From: Acidimicrobiia bacterium | GTDB lineage: Bacteria > Actinomycetota > Acidimicrobiia > Spongiisociales > ZC4RG35 | Direction of reading: 5' to 3' | DNA: 43,724 nt | Assembly: GCA_017577575.1 (NCBI GenBank) | Contig: PKRG01000022.1 | Span: 1 to 43,724 of the forward strand | Shown here: positions 24,719 to 33,194 of the stretch, in pieces | Layout of the letters: the number at the start of each line of letters is the position of its first letter | Position numbering within the stretch: the first letter of the stretch is position 1 | Made by a program: the position numbers and the translations under genes | The notes under the pieces: model-generated | Databases searched by the model: none | Seen by the model: the letters and a program-made list of their open reading frames with translations, nothing else | Told to the model about the DNA's origin: nothing

Positions 24719-26239
24719 ATGCCGGGCATGGAAGTCGTCGTCAGCGGGGAGCCACTCACCATCGAGGAGGTGGTGGCGGTGGCGAAGGGGGAAGCGAAGG
24801 CCAGGCCCGGGCCCGGCCTCGACGAGCGGATGACTCCGGCTCGTGGAGTGGTCGAGCGGGCCGTCTCCGAGGATCGGGTGGTCTATGGGATCACGACGGG
24901 TTTCGGCGCGCTCGCCACGACCCGGATCGACCCTTCGGAGGCCTCCCGGCTCCAGGTGAATCTGCTGCGGAGCCACGCCGCCGGGGTGGGTGATCCGCTC
25001 CCCGACGAGGTGGTGCGGGCGATGCTGCTGCTCCGCGCCCGCACCCTCGCCCAGGGGCACTCCGGGGTGCGTCCGGTGGTGGTGCGTCGGCTGCTCGAGA
25101 TGCTGGAGGCCGACGTGCTCCCCATCGTGCCCGGATACGGCTCGGTGGGGGCGAGCGGGGACCTCGCCCCTTTCGCCCATCTCGCCTTGCCCCTGATCGG
25201 CGAGGGCGAAGTCCGGCTGGAAGGCCGCGTGCTGCCGGCCGCAGCCGCCCTGTCCCAGGTCGGGCTCGAGCCGTTGACGCTCGAGGCCAAGGAGGGGCTC
25301 AGCCTCCTCAACGGCACCGAGGGGATGGCGGCGATGCTGTGCCTGGCGGTGTCCCGCATGGAGCGGCTGGCGGCAGTCGCCGACCTGGCGACGGCTCTCT
25401 CGATCGAGGCGCTGATGGGCTCGGCGCGTCCGTTCCGCCCGGAGATACATCGCCTGCGGCCACATCCCGGGCAGAAGAAGTCGGCGGAGCGCATCGCCCG
25501 GCTGATCGAGGGCTCGGAGATCGGTGCCAGCCACTCCGACGACTTCACGCATGCCGTACAGGACGCCTATTCGCTCCGCTGCGCGCCCCAGGTCCACGGC
25601 GCGGTGCTGGACACGATCGACCACGCCCGCCGAGTCGTCGAGACGGAGCTCGGCTCGGTGGTGGACAACCCGATCGTGTTCCCCGACACCGGAGAGGTGT
25701 TGTCGGCGGGGAACTTCCACGGCCAGCCGCTGGCCTTCGCCGCCGATTTCCTCACCATCGCCGCCACCGAACTGGGCTCGATCTCCGAACGCCGCACCGA
25801 CCGGATCCTCGATCCCGACCGCTCGAGCGGCCTCCCGGCGTTCCTGTCGTCGCGTCCTGGGCTCAACTCCGGGTACATGCTCGCCCAGTACACGGCGGCG
25901 GCTCTGGTGGCCGAGAACCGGGTCCTGTCACACCCGGCGTCGGTGGAGTCGATCCCCACGTCGGGCCTCCAGGAGGACCACGTCTCCATGGGGTGGGGCG
26001 CGGCCCGCAAGCTGGGCGAGGTGGTCGACAACACCACCCGGGTCCTGGCGGTGGAGATGGTGTGCGCCGCCCAGGGCGTCGAGCTGCGGGCTCCGCTGCG
26101 ACCGGCGCCGGCCACCGGGCGGGCGATCGAGATCATCCGTTCCGTCGTGCCGCCACTCGCCGAGGACCGCCCCGTGTCTTTCGACATCGAGGCGGTCACC
26201 GGTCTGATCGAAAACGGCGCCTTCGACGAGTTGTTGTGA
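24719..26239 (+). CDS. hutH: Histidine ammonia-lyase
   Basis: A 506-residue MIO-containing ammonia-lyase that converts L-histidine to urocanate. The MIO-forming Ala-Ser-Gly triad is in GSVGASGDLAPFAHL (residues 145-147), the catalytic Tyr in VVYGITTGFG (Tyr56), and the substrate region SHSDDFTHAVQDAYSLRCAPQVHG, with its QDAYSLRC core, is that of histidine rather than phenylalanine lyases. The segments DNPIVF and NFHGQPLAFA are also intact. Two in-frame ATGs exist (24719, 24728); either fits. Other hut genes (urocanase, imidazolonepropionase) are absent from the window, so histidine use would need them elsewhere. An inverted repeat directly precedes the start. Confidence 0.93.
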   Translation: MPGMEVVVSGEPLTIEEVVAVAKGEAKARPGPGLDERMTPARGVVERAVSEDRVVYGITTGFGALATTRIDPSEASRLQVNLLRSHAAGVGDPLPDEVVRAMLLLRARTLAQGHSGVRPVVVRRLLEMLEADVLPIVPGYGSVGASGDLAPFAHLALPLIGEGEVRLEGRVLPAAAALSQVGLEPLTLEAKEGLSLLNGTEGMAAMLCLAVSRMERLAAVADLATALSIEALMGSARPFRPEIHRLRPHPGQKKSAERIARLIEGSEIGASHSDDFTHAVQDAYSLRCAPQVHGAVLDTIDHARRVVETELGSVVDNPIVFPDTGEVLSAGNFHGQPLAFAADFLTIAATELGSISERRTDRILDPDRSSGLPAFLSSRPGLNSGYMLAQYTAAALVAENRVLSHPASVESIPTSGLQEDHVSMGWGAARKLGEVVDNTTRVLAVEMVCAAQGVELRAPLRPAPATGRAIEIIRSVVPPLAEDRPVSFDIEAVTGLIENGAFDELL

Positions 26240-26253
26240 CCGGGACCTAGGGG

Positions 26254-27456
26254 TCAGCGGCGGCGGCGTCGTCCTCCGGGGCGGGACCGGCGCACGGGCC
26301 GGGCCGGCTCCACCGCACCCAGGCGGCTTCCCAACTCTCCGGTCAGCCAGTCGGCGGCCGGGTCGTGCATCCGCTGGGTGAGGCCGACCGAACGCTGGAG
26401 TGACGAAGCCTCTCGGCGCTGGTCGGGAAGAACGAACGACACCACCACGCCGTCGGCTCCGGCGCGGGCCGTCCGCCCCGAGCGGTGGAGGTAGTCCTTG
26501 GGGTCGGCGGGGAGGTCGAAGTGGATGACGCTGGCGACGCGGTCGACGTGGATGCCGCGGGCGGCGACGTCGGTGGCAACCAGGGCGGCCACCCGCCCCT
26601 GGGCGAAGGCCGCCAGGGCCCGGCTCCGCTGCGCCTGGCTGCGGCCGCCGTGGATCGACTCGGTGTGGACGCCCGCCCGAGCGAGCTGGCGGGCGAGTCG
26701 CTCCGCGCCGCTGCGGGTCCGGGTGAACACGATCGCCGGCGTCGAAGACGCGATCACCTCGGCCGCCAACCCGATCCGGTCCTGGCGGTCGACCATCCAG
26801 AAGTAGTGGGCGGCGTCGCCGTGGTCGTCGGCGTCGGCCACCTCGTGACGCACCGGGTCGTGCTGATAGCGGCGGGTCAGCTCCGCCACTTCGCCGTCGA
26901 GGGTCGCCGAGAACAGCAGGGTCTGGCGGGGCGAGGAAGTCTGGTCGAGGAGACGGCGGACCTGGGGCATGAACCCCATGTCGGCCATGCGGTCCGCCTC
27001 GTCGACGACGACCAGGTCGACGTCACGGAGCGACACCGAGCCCTCCTCGATGAGGTCGGCGAGCCGGCCCGGGGTGGCGACGAGGACGTCGATTCCCCGA
27101 CGCAGCTGACGGCGCTGGCGTTCGTAGCCCACCCCTCCGTGGACGACCAGCACCCAGCGACGGACCGTCTTGGCCATCGGCACCAGGTCGGCTCCGATCT
27201 GGGCGGCGAGCTCCCGGGTGGGAGCGAGGATCAGGGCTCGGGGACGGCACGGCTCCGCCTTCTCCACCCGGGCGAGGACCGGGATGCCGTAGGCGAGGGT
27301 CTTGCCCGACCCGGTGGGGGCCTTGCCGAGGATGTCCCGTCCGGAGAGGGCATCGGGGATGGAGGCGGCCTGGATGGGGAACGGGGTGTCGATGCCGCGA
27401 GCTTCGAGGCTGGCGACGAGAGGGCGCGGAACGCCCAGGTCTGTGAAAGTGGTCAT
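26254..27456 (-). CDS. DEAD-box RNA helicase (RhlE-like)
   Basis: A 400-residue helicase core: Q-motif around GIDTPFPIQ, Walker A APTGSGKT (46-53), PTRELA, VDEAD (151-155), SAT (183-185), and the second RecA domain with ATDVAARGIHVDRV and HRSGRTARAG. Beyond the core there is only a short tail rich in Arg and Pro (ending GGRRRRR), which probably binds RNA non-specifically. Proteins of this type unwind short RNA duplexes in ribosome assembly or mRNA decay and are often cold-inducible. An AGGAG ribosome site precedes the ATG, and a large perfect inverted repeat lies 37 bases upstream, suggesting a structured 5' leader. Confidence 0.93.
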   Translation of the reverse strand: MTTFTDLGVPRPLVASLEARGIDTPFPIQAASIPDALSGRDILGKAPTGSGKTLAYGIPVLARVEKAEPCRPRALILAPTRELAAQIGADLVPMAKTVRRWVLVVHGGVGYERQRRQLRRGIDVLVATPGRLADLIEEGSVSLRDVDLVVVDEADRMADMGFMPQVRRLLDQTSSPRQTLLFSATLDGEVAELTRRYQHDPVRHEVADADDHGDAAHYFWMVDRQDRIGLAAEVIASSTPAIVFTRTRSGAERLARQLARAGVHTESIHGGRSQAQRSRALAAFAQGRVAALVATDVAARGIHVDRVASVIHFDLPADPKDYLHRSGRTARAGADGVVVSFVLPDQRREASSLQRSVGLTQRMHDPAADWLTGELGSRLGAVEPARPVRRSRPGGRRRRR

Positions 27457-27492
27457 GGATGTCTCCTGGCCCCGCGGCTACGAGGGGGCGCT

Positions 27493-27533
27493 CGTTGTAC
27501 GGCTGGTCTCGATCCTTCGCACTCCGTACAACG
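27493..27533. repeat. Perfect 10-bp inverted repeat in the leader of the DEAD-box helicase gene
   Basis: CGTTGTACGG (27493-27502) and CCGTACAACG (27524-27533) flank a 21-base loop in the 159-base gap between the nhaA-like gene and the helicase gene. No T-run follows in the direction of transcription, so a 5' leader structure is more likely than an intrinsic terminator. Confidence 0.55.
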
Positions 27534-27615
27534 CGGGGACCGACATCCGACTCGGACGCGGCCGACGGGCAGCCGTCCGGTGGAAGATGTGACCACGGTA
27601 ACAGGAAACGGGGGG

Positions 27616-29388
27616 CTACCGAACGGGCTCCGTCTCGAGCAGGGCGCGGATCAGCGTCTGAGCGTCGAACGGCCCCACGTGGCGGCGGCCGTTGACGAAG
27701 AAGGTCGGCACCGACGTTATGTCCATCGCCTCGGCGTCGAGCATGTCGTCGCGGACCCGGGCGGCGACCTCCGGTGAGCGGAGGTCACGCTCGAAGCGCT
27801 CCATGTCGAGTCCCAGCTCCTCGGCCCTGCGGAGGATGTCCGACGGCCGCTGGTGCTCCTGGTCGGCGAGGAGGCTCTTGGCGAACTCGGCGCCTTTGCC
27901 CTGCAGCGCCGCCGCCTCGACCGCCTCCGCCGCGGCGACGGCGTTCGGGTGCACTCGCTCGAGCGGGGCATGCCGCCACACGTAGCAGAGCCGATCGCCC
28001 AGCTCGGCCTTGACTTCTTCGATCGCCCCGGAGACCTTCAGGCAGAAGGGGCACTGGTAGTCGCCGTACTCGACGAGCGTGAGAGGAGCGTCGGGCCGGC
28101 CCCAGATGCGGTCCCGCGCCGGGTCGACCGGGCGGGCGAGGAACATGCCTGCCTCCTCTCGGGGGTGGCGGCGATCGGAGACACGGAAGATCACGGCCGC
28201 GGCCAGGAAGGCGATCACGCTGGCGGCGAGCACACCGACCCGAGCTTCGTTCTGGACGGCCGGGTCGTCGATCGCCAGCTCGACGATGAACAGGGAGATG
28301 GTGAACCCGATGCCGCACAACACGCTGCCGCCGGCCAGCCGGTCGAGGGTCAGTCCGGGCCCGAACTCCCCGATCCCGAGCCGCCACAGGATCCCGGAGG
28401 CACCGAAGATGCCGAGCGCCTTGCCGACCACCAGGCCGGCGAGCACCGCCCACATGATGGGTGAGGCGAGGGCGTCCCGGAGGATCTCGCCGTCCAGCTG
28501 CACGCCGGCATTTGCCAGGGCGAAGAGAGGCAGGATCACGTAGGCGACGTAGGGCGAGTAGGCGGATTGGAGACGCTCGTTGACCGATATCGACTCCCGG
28601 AGGCTGTTGGCGGCGCGGCGGGCGTATTCGCTGTTGGGCGACTGCCGGAAGATGCGGGCCATCTCCAGGGCGTGCTCGACGTCGCGGCGGTTGGGCCGAT
28701 AGACGGGGACGAGGAGGGCGATGCCGACGCCGGCCAGCGTCGGATGGACACCGGAGGCGAGGAACGCCAGCCACACCACGATCGCGAAGGTGCCGTAGAT
28801 CGGCGCCCGACCCCGGGGCACGTAGCGGGTGAGGTACACACCGGCCAGGCCCGCCGCGCCGACGAGGAGCGGGACGACACGGAAGTTGTCGGTGTAGAAG
28901 AGAGCGATGATGCTCAAGGCGCCGATGTCGTCGACGACGGCGAGGGGGAGCAGGAAGACCCGCAGACGACCCGGTGCCCGCGGGCCGATGATCGCCAGGG
29001 CGCCGACGAGGAAGGCGGTGTCGGTGGAGATCACGACCCCCCAGGCGTGCTCGTGGCCGGTGCCGGCGGCGATGGCCAGGAAGACGACGGCGGGCACCAC
29101 CAGCCCCGCCACCGCGGCGGTGACTGGCACGAGGGAACGGGACCAGCTCGTCAGCTCGCCGATGGCGAACTCGCGGCGCACCTCCAGCCCCACGGTGAAG
29201 AAGAAGATCGCCATGAGGGCGTCGTTGACGAGGGCATGGAGGGTGAACTCCAGGGTGAGGTCCTCGACTCCGAAAACGAGGTGGGTCTCCCAGAGCCGCT
29301 GGTAGGTCTCGTAGGACAGGTTGGCCCAGGCGATCGCCGCCAGGGTGGCTACGAGCAAGAGCAGGGCGCCGAGACGGGCCTCGGACAT
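27616..29388 (-). CDS. nhaA: NhaA Na+/H+ antiporter fused to a DsbA-like thioredoxin domain
   Basis: A 590-residue fusion. Residues 1-403 form an NhaA antiporter with about twelve helices: Asp123 in STDTAF and the ion-binding pair Asp153-Asp154 in LAVVDDIG. Residues 415-590 form a DsbA/thioredoxin-like domain with the redox pair CPFC (446-449) in VEYGDYQCPFC and a cis-Pro region TSVPTFFVNG. NhaA exchanges Na+ for protons; the fused domain may control or use a disulfide. Such fusions occur in other actinobacteria, to my knowledge. The annotated ATG gives an unusually short N-terminus. The frame stays open upstream to 29479 without ATG, GTG or TTG, so a rare start codon is possible. Confidence 0.92.
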   Translation of the reverse strand: MSEARLGALLLLVATLAAIAWANLSYETYQRLWETHLVFGVEDLTLEFTLHALVNDALMAIFFFTVGLEVRREFAIGELTSWSRSLVPVTAAVAGLVVPAVVFLAIAAGTGHEHAWGVVISTDTAFLVGALAIIGPRAPGRLRVFLLPLAVVDDIGALSIIALFYTDNFRVVPLLVGAAGLAGVYLTRYVPRGRAPIYGTFAIVVWLAFLASGVHPTLAGVGIALLVPVYRPNRRDVEHALEMARIFRQSPNSEYARRAANSLRESISVNERLQSAYSPYVAYVILPLFALANAGVQLDGEILRDALASPIMWAVLAGLVVGKALGIFGASGILWRLGIGEFGPGLTLDRLAGGSVLCGIGFTISLFIVELAIDDPAVQNEARVGVLAASVIAFLAAAVIFRVSDRRHPREEAGMFLARPVDPARDRIWGRPDAPLTLVEYGDYQCPFCLKVSGAIEEVKAELGDRLCYVWRHAPLERVHPNAVAAAEAVEAAALQGKGAEFAKSLLADQEHQRPSDILRRAEELGLDMERFERDLRSPEVAARVRDDMLDAEAMDITSVPTFFVNGRRHVGPFDAQTLIRALLETEPVR

Positions 29389-29603
29389 CGAGGAGATCTT
29401 CTCGGCGATGGAGTGACGCCGACGTGGACGAATCGGACGCTCAGTCGGCGGGCGGTCGATCGTGGTGGTCTGCGTGGGTCAGCTCCTTCGACGACTATCT
29501 CGGAGCGGAAAGGTCGTTCGCTCCCCCTCCGGCTCGACACCGCGGTGGGCGGGCCACAGGGCAACGAACGCAGGGAGGCGCCCCGACATTCCCGAAGACC
29601 CCC

Positions 29604-29648
29604 AAAAAAAGAGAGGGGGTGGGAGGACGCCAGCGCCCTCCCACCCCG
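29604..29648 (-). terminator. Strong intrinsic terminator of the lipoprotein gene
   Basis: An 11-bp perfect GC-rich stem (29616-29626 with 29637-29647, GGGGTGGGAGG type) is followed on the minus strand by CTCTC and seven T residues (29604-29610). It lies 13 bases after the stop of the lipoprotein gene. It is the only classical terminator with a T-run that I found in the window. Confidence 0.85.
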
Positions 29649-29660
29649 AATCGCGTGGCC

Positions 29661-30647
29661 TCAGGGAGCCGTGGCCGGGGGCATGCCGAAGGCTTGCTCC
29701 AGTTCCTCCATCGACGTCACCTGATCGGCGGGCGGCGGCTCGATGGTGACCGACTGGCCGAAGTCGAAGAAGTCGAAGATCATCGTCATCACGCCGGTGG
29801 TGCCGGTGGCGTCGTCTGTCTCCTCGCCGGTGATCGCCATCCGCTGGACGAGGCCGTCGCCGTCGACCCACAGGTCGAGGGGGAACGACTCGTCGGGCAG
29901 CCCGCCCTGCTCTTCCAGCTCGGCGAGCTCCTCGGGCGAGAGGGCTTCCTGCCAGCCCTCCTCGACGGTCACCCGGAAATGGGTGGTGGAGATGCCGCGG
30001 ATTTCCTCCGTGCCGAGCTCTTCGACGGTTCCCTCGGCCTTCGAGAACGCCTCGAGGAAGCTGGAGGGATTGCTGGGGGCGGCTTCGGAGCCCATCTCGG
30101 CGAGGTCGGAGCCTTCCTCGGCGGGCATCGACACCCATTCGGTCTCCGCACCCATCAGCGCCGTGAAGAACGGGAACTTGAGGTAGACGGTGTCGCCGAT
30201 CTGGCGCATCTCGATCTCTCCGAGCATCCCGGCCATACCAGCCATCTCGTCGTCGGCCCCGGCGCCCAAGGCCGAGAAGTCCATGGTCATGGCCATGTTC
30301 CCGGTGGCGGCGTCGGTGAGCACCGTGAAGGGCATCTCGGCGGTCTCGCCATCCCCCTCGAAGATCATGACGCCTTCCACCCGGGCGGGGGTGGCTTCGG
30401 CGCTGGTCGCCAAGGCTGCCTGGAGAGCTGCGAGGTCGCCGCTGAGGCCTCCGCCGGAGGACTCGGTGGTGGACGGCGCGCTGGTGGTGTCCGGAGCGGC
30501 GGTGGTGTCCACCGTCGTGGCCACCGTGGTCTCTGGTGTGGTCGCTGCCGTGGTGTCGGCCGCGCTCGTCGTGGTGTCTTCTGCCTGTCCACCGCAGGCA
30601 GCGACGACGACGGCCAGGACAGCACTGATCAACAAGCGTCGTTTCAA
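29661..30647 (-). CDS. Thr-rich lipoprotein with LppX/LolA-like body, function unknown
   Basis: A 328-residue protein starting at TTG with a good ribosome site (AAGGAG, 8 bases ahead). A lipoprotein signal ends at Cys18 (AVVVAACGG), followed by a Thr/Ala linker to about residue 65. The body alternates short beta strands (VEGVMIFEG, AMTMDFSAL, MRQIGDTVYLKF, THFRVTVEEG, DLWVDGDGLVQRMAI), the layout of LppX/LprG- and LolA-like lipid-carrying folds. I infer a role in holding or transferring a hydrophobic molecule outside the membrane; this is weakly supported. An unusually Met-rich stretch (MAGMAGMLGEIEM) lies in the middle. A strong terminator follows. Confidence 0.82.
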   Translation of the reverse strand: MKRRLLISAVLAVVVAACGGQAEDTTTSAADTTAATTPETTVATTVDTTAAPDTTSAPSTTESSGGGLSGDLAALQAALATSAEATPARVEGVMIFEGDGETAEMPFTVLTDAATGNMAMTMDFSALGAGADDEMAGMAGMLGEIEMRQIGDTVYLKFPFFTALMGAETEWVSMPAEEGSDLAEMGSEAAPSNPSSFLEAFSKAEGTVEELGTEEIRGISTTHFRVTVEEGWQEALSPEELAELEEQGGLPDESFPLDLWVDGDGLVQRMAITGEETDDATGTTGVMTMIFDFFDFGQSVTIEPPPADQVTSMEELEQAFGMPPATAP

Positions 30648-30669
30648 GGGATTTTCTCCTTCTGGGGAT

Positions 30670-30689
30670 CAGGGGAAACAGAACCCCTG
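30670..30689 (-). terminator. Short hairpin CAGGGG-n8-CCCCTG after the DUF2207 gene
   Basis: Six-base perfect arms lie between the DUF2207 stop (30721) and the lipoprotein start (30647). The T-run is lacking, so it is at best a weak terminator or part of the lipoprotein leader. Confidence 0.35.
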
Positions 30690-30720
30690 TCGGCCAGTCT
30701 ATCCCCGGATTGAGAATGGG

Positions 30721-32583
30721 CTACCAGGCGCCTCCGCCGCCTCCGCCGCCTCCGCCTCCCCCGCCGCCGGAGAAGCCTCCGCCGCCTCCGCCGGCACCAC
30801 TCGAGCTGGGCGGGCGGAACGCACCGGCGAGAGCCGACTCCAGGCCGGCGAAGGCGTTCTCGCTACCGCCTCCGGCGTAGCCGTGGGAGCCGTACCAGTA
30901 GATGTGGGACTGTTCGACCAGTTCGGGCGGGGCGTGGAGGCGGGCGTGCTCCAACACCTCGGTGGCGACACCGAACGCCACGGCGTAGATGAGGTACTTG
31001 TCCCACAGCTCGAGGGAGATCGCCGGCGCCTCTTCGAGACGGGAGAAGTCCCGGAGGTATCGGCGGAACGCCCCCCAGGCCGCGGCCACGTCGGCCCCGG
31101 CCCTGGTCCTCTTCACGGTCACCCGCCGGGGCAGGACGAGGAAGAGGAACACCATCCCGCTGAAGATCAAGCCGATCGAGATCGCCAACGGGATCGCCCC
31201 CGAGTAGGTAGTCGACGACGACATCCGCGAGGTGGCGAAGATGCCGAGGGCGCCGAGCAGGAAGAACCCGACCGCCACCCAGACCATCACCTTGCGCCCC
31301 GTCCGCTCCAGGAGCTTGCGGCTCTCGAGCTTGCCCACCACCGCCTTGACGAACGACTGATACGTGGCGGCGTTGGCGGCGGCGTCCTCCCGGATCAGGC
31401 GACGGAACTCGTGGAGGGGTTGCGGCCCGTCGTCGAGGACCCTCCTCAGGATCGTGTAGACGTTGCGTTCGTAGTCGAGGAGCTGACCCGGGTCATCGCC
31501 GAGCTCCAGCTCGAGGTCGCTGATCTGTTCCTGGCGCAGCCCCAGGAAGGTCGACCGCGTCGTCTGGATGGGCCGGGCCTGGACGATGCCACGGCTGATG
31601 AAGTCGAAGACGGTGGCGGTGAAGGCGCGCTCGTCCACCTTGCCCTGGCTGAGGAGGGCGGCCACCTCTGCCGGCGGCAGGCCGTCGGGCGGTTCCTGCA
31701 CGTACTCCCGGTCGAAGGTCGTACGCGGCTCCTTCCCGTACCTGAGGTACACGGCCAGGGCGGCCAGGAGACCGGGCACGACAGCGAAGAAGAGCCCCCA
31801 GAGCACGGCCGCCCTGATGCGGGCGTTCCGCAGCTCGGCAGCCTCCGCGTCCCGCCGCTCCTCTTCGAGGATGATCGGCAGGCCTTGACCGGCGATCGGC
31901 GTGGCGCCGTCGCTCGATGCCAGCAGACGGCGCGGGAAGGCGACCCGGAACTCCACGTACTCGCCGGGCGGGATGCCCCGGGCCTCGAGGGTCGGCTCGA
32001 CCCCGCTCTCACCGAGGCTGGTCTCCCCGGACACCCAATAGGGGTGACCCCACACGTAGACCTCCCCTTCCGTTGCGCCGGAGGGGATGGCCATGGAGGC
32101 GGTGAGCCGTTGCAGCTCGACCGGCCACTCCGGCCCCCACACTTGCAGGTACACGTCGACGTAGTCGTCGTAGACCTTGGCCAGCCCTTCGAGCACGTAG
32201 CGGATCTCGAACGTCCGCTGCTCGTCGGCGGCGGAGTAGTGCCACACGATCCGCACCCGGCCGCCCAGGTCGCGGACCCCGAACGTGCCGGGAGGCGACT
32301 CGCAGCCCAGGTCGGTGCACCCGCCGTCGACGTACACCTGGGAGCCCTCGGCGACCGACACCCCGCTCAGCGACTCGCCGGCGGCGAGCGGAATCTCCCG
32401 GTAAGCGCCCGAGAACGAGCCTTCGAAGGAATAAGTGATCCGCTCGACCACCTCGACGGCGCCGTTCGGCTGCACCCTGACCTCGACCTCCGCCTCGGGC
32501 AGGGTGTAGCCGCGGCCGTAGGCGGGGAGAGCCCCCGCGGCCAGCAGGGCGAAGAAGACGAGAGCCGCCGACAGGCGTCTCAT
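30721..32583 (-). CDS. DUF2207 membrane protein with Gly-rich tail
   Basis: A 620-residue exported protein. A signal peptide covers residues 1-24. The extracytoplasmic domain (about 25-255) begins with the DUF2207 pattern of beta strands (VEVRVQPNGAVEVVERITYSFEG, YREIPL). A first membrane helix is near 262-283, a cytoplasmic segment follows, and two further helices lie near 450-500. The C-terminus ends with a long Gly/Ser run (about nine Gly before AW), typical for this family. DUF2207 proteins nearly always pair with LemA, as here, with only four bases between the genes. The family may be linked to envelope stress or sensing; its biochemical role is not known. Confidence 0.9.
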   Translation of the reverse strand: MRRLSAALVFFALLAAGALPAYGRGYTLPEAEVEVRVQPNGAVEVVERITYSFEGSFSGAYREIPLAAGESLSGVSVAEGSQVYVDGGCTDLGCESPPGTFGVRDLGGRVRIVWHYSAADEQRTFEIRYVLEGLAKVYDDYVDVYLQVWGPEWPVELQRLTASMAIPSGATEGEVYVWGHPYWVSGETSLGESGVEPTLEARGIPPGEYVEFRVAFPRRLLASSDGATPIAGQGLPIILEEERRDAEAAELRNARIRAAVLWGLFFAVVPGLLAALAVYLRYGKEPRTTFDREYVQEPPDGLPPAEVAALLSQGKVDERAFTATVFDFISRGIVQARPIQTTRSTFLGLRQEQISDLELELGDDPGQLLDYERNVYTILRRVLDDGPQPLHEFRRLIREDAAANAATYQSFVKAVVGKLESRKLLERTGRKVMVWVAVGFFLLGALGIFATSRMSSSTTYSGAIPLAISIGLIFSGMVFLFLVLPRRVTVKRTRAGADVAAAWGAFRRYLRDFSRLEEAPAISLELWDKYLIYAVAFGVATEVLEHARLHAPPELVEQSHIYWYGSHGYAGGGSENAFAGLESALAGAFRPPSSSGAGGGGGGFSGGGGGGGGGGGGGAW

Positions 32584-32587
32584 CGGG

Positions 32588-33136
32588 TCAGAAGTCGACG
32601 ACCGGCGGCGTGTCGGCTTCGACCTCGGCCTCGAAGAAGGGCCGTGTCTTGAACCCGCCTATAGCCGCCACGATGTTGGTCGGGATGGACTGGACCGCGT
32701 TGTTGTAGGACAGGACCGAGTCGTTGTAGATCTGGCGAGCCACGGCGATGCGGTTCTCGGTCTCCGACAGCTCCTGTTGCAACGCGGCGAAGTTGGGGGC
32801 GGCTCGCAGCTCCGGATAGCTCTCGGCGAGGGCGAACAACTGCCGCAGGGCGGCGGTGAGGGCGTTCTCGGCCTGGGCCTGCTCCTCGGGCCCCTGCGCC
32901 GCCTGGGCGGCGTTCCGGGCCTGCACGACCCGCTCGAACGTCTGTTGCTCGTGGGCGGCGTAACCTTTCACCGTCTCGACCACGTTGGGGATCAGGTCGT
33001 AGCGCCGCTTCAACTGCACGTCGACCTGCGCCCACGAGTTGTCGACCCGGTTCCGCAGCTGTACCAGGCGGTTGTAGAGCAGCACCACGAGGAGCAGCAC
33101 TGCCGCCACCGCCACGATCACCCAGATCATCCTCAC
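32588..33136 (-). CDS. lemA: LemA family protein
   Basis: A 182-residue protein with an N-terminal membrane anchor (about residues 4-22) and a long helical bundle. Family marks are LRNRVDNSWAQVDVQLKRRYDLIPNVVETVKGYAAHE near residues 28-63 and YNDSVLSYNNAVQSIPTNIVA in the last third. A GTG at 33136 with AGGAG upstream is the preferred start; an ATG at 33130 is possible. The C-terminal part is probably outside the cytoplasm. LemA proteins occur with DUF2207 or TPM-domain partners, as in this two-gene unit. Precise function is unknown. Confidence 0.93.
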   Translation of the reverse strand: MRMIWVIVAVAAVLLLVVLLYNRLVQLRNRVDNSWAQVDVQLKRRYDLIPNVVETVKGYAAHEQQTFERVVQARNAAQAAQGPEEQAQAENALTAALRQLFALAESYPELRAAPNFAALQQELSETENRIAVARQIYNDSVLSYNNAVQSIPTNIVAAIGGFKTRPFFEAEVEADTPPVVDF

Positions 33137-33194
33137 CCGACTCCTGTTCGCTTCAGCGGGAGCAGGGTAACCGGCCCGGGCGCCGGCCGCCGGA

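Noticed and set aside
29424..30713. Plus-strand frame across the lipoprotein and its terminator
   Set aside because: It is a shadow of the minus-strand lipoprotein gene, whose signal peptide, ribosome site and terminator are all clear.
33137..33194. GC-rich hairpin after sucD as a terminator
   Set aside because: The best stem is about 5 bp (CCGGC/GCCGG) without a T-run, which is weak evidence at this GC content.
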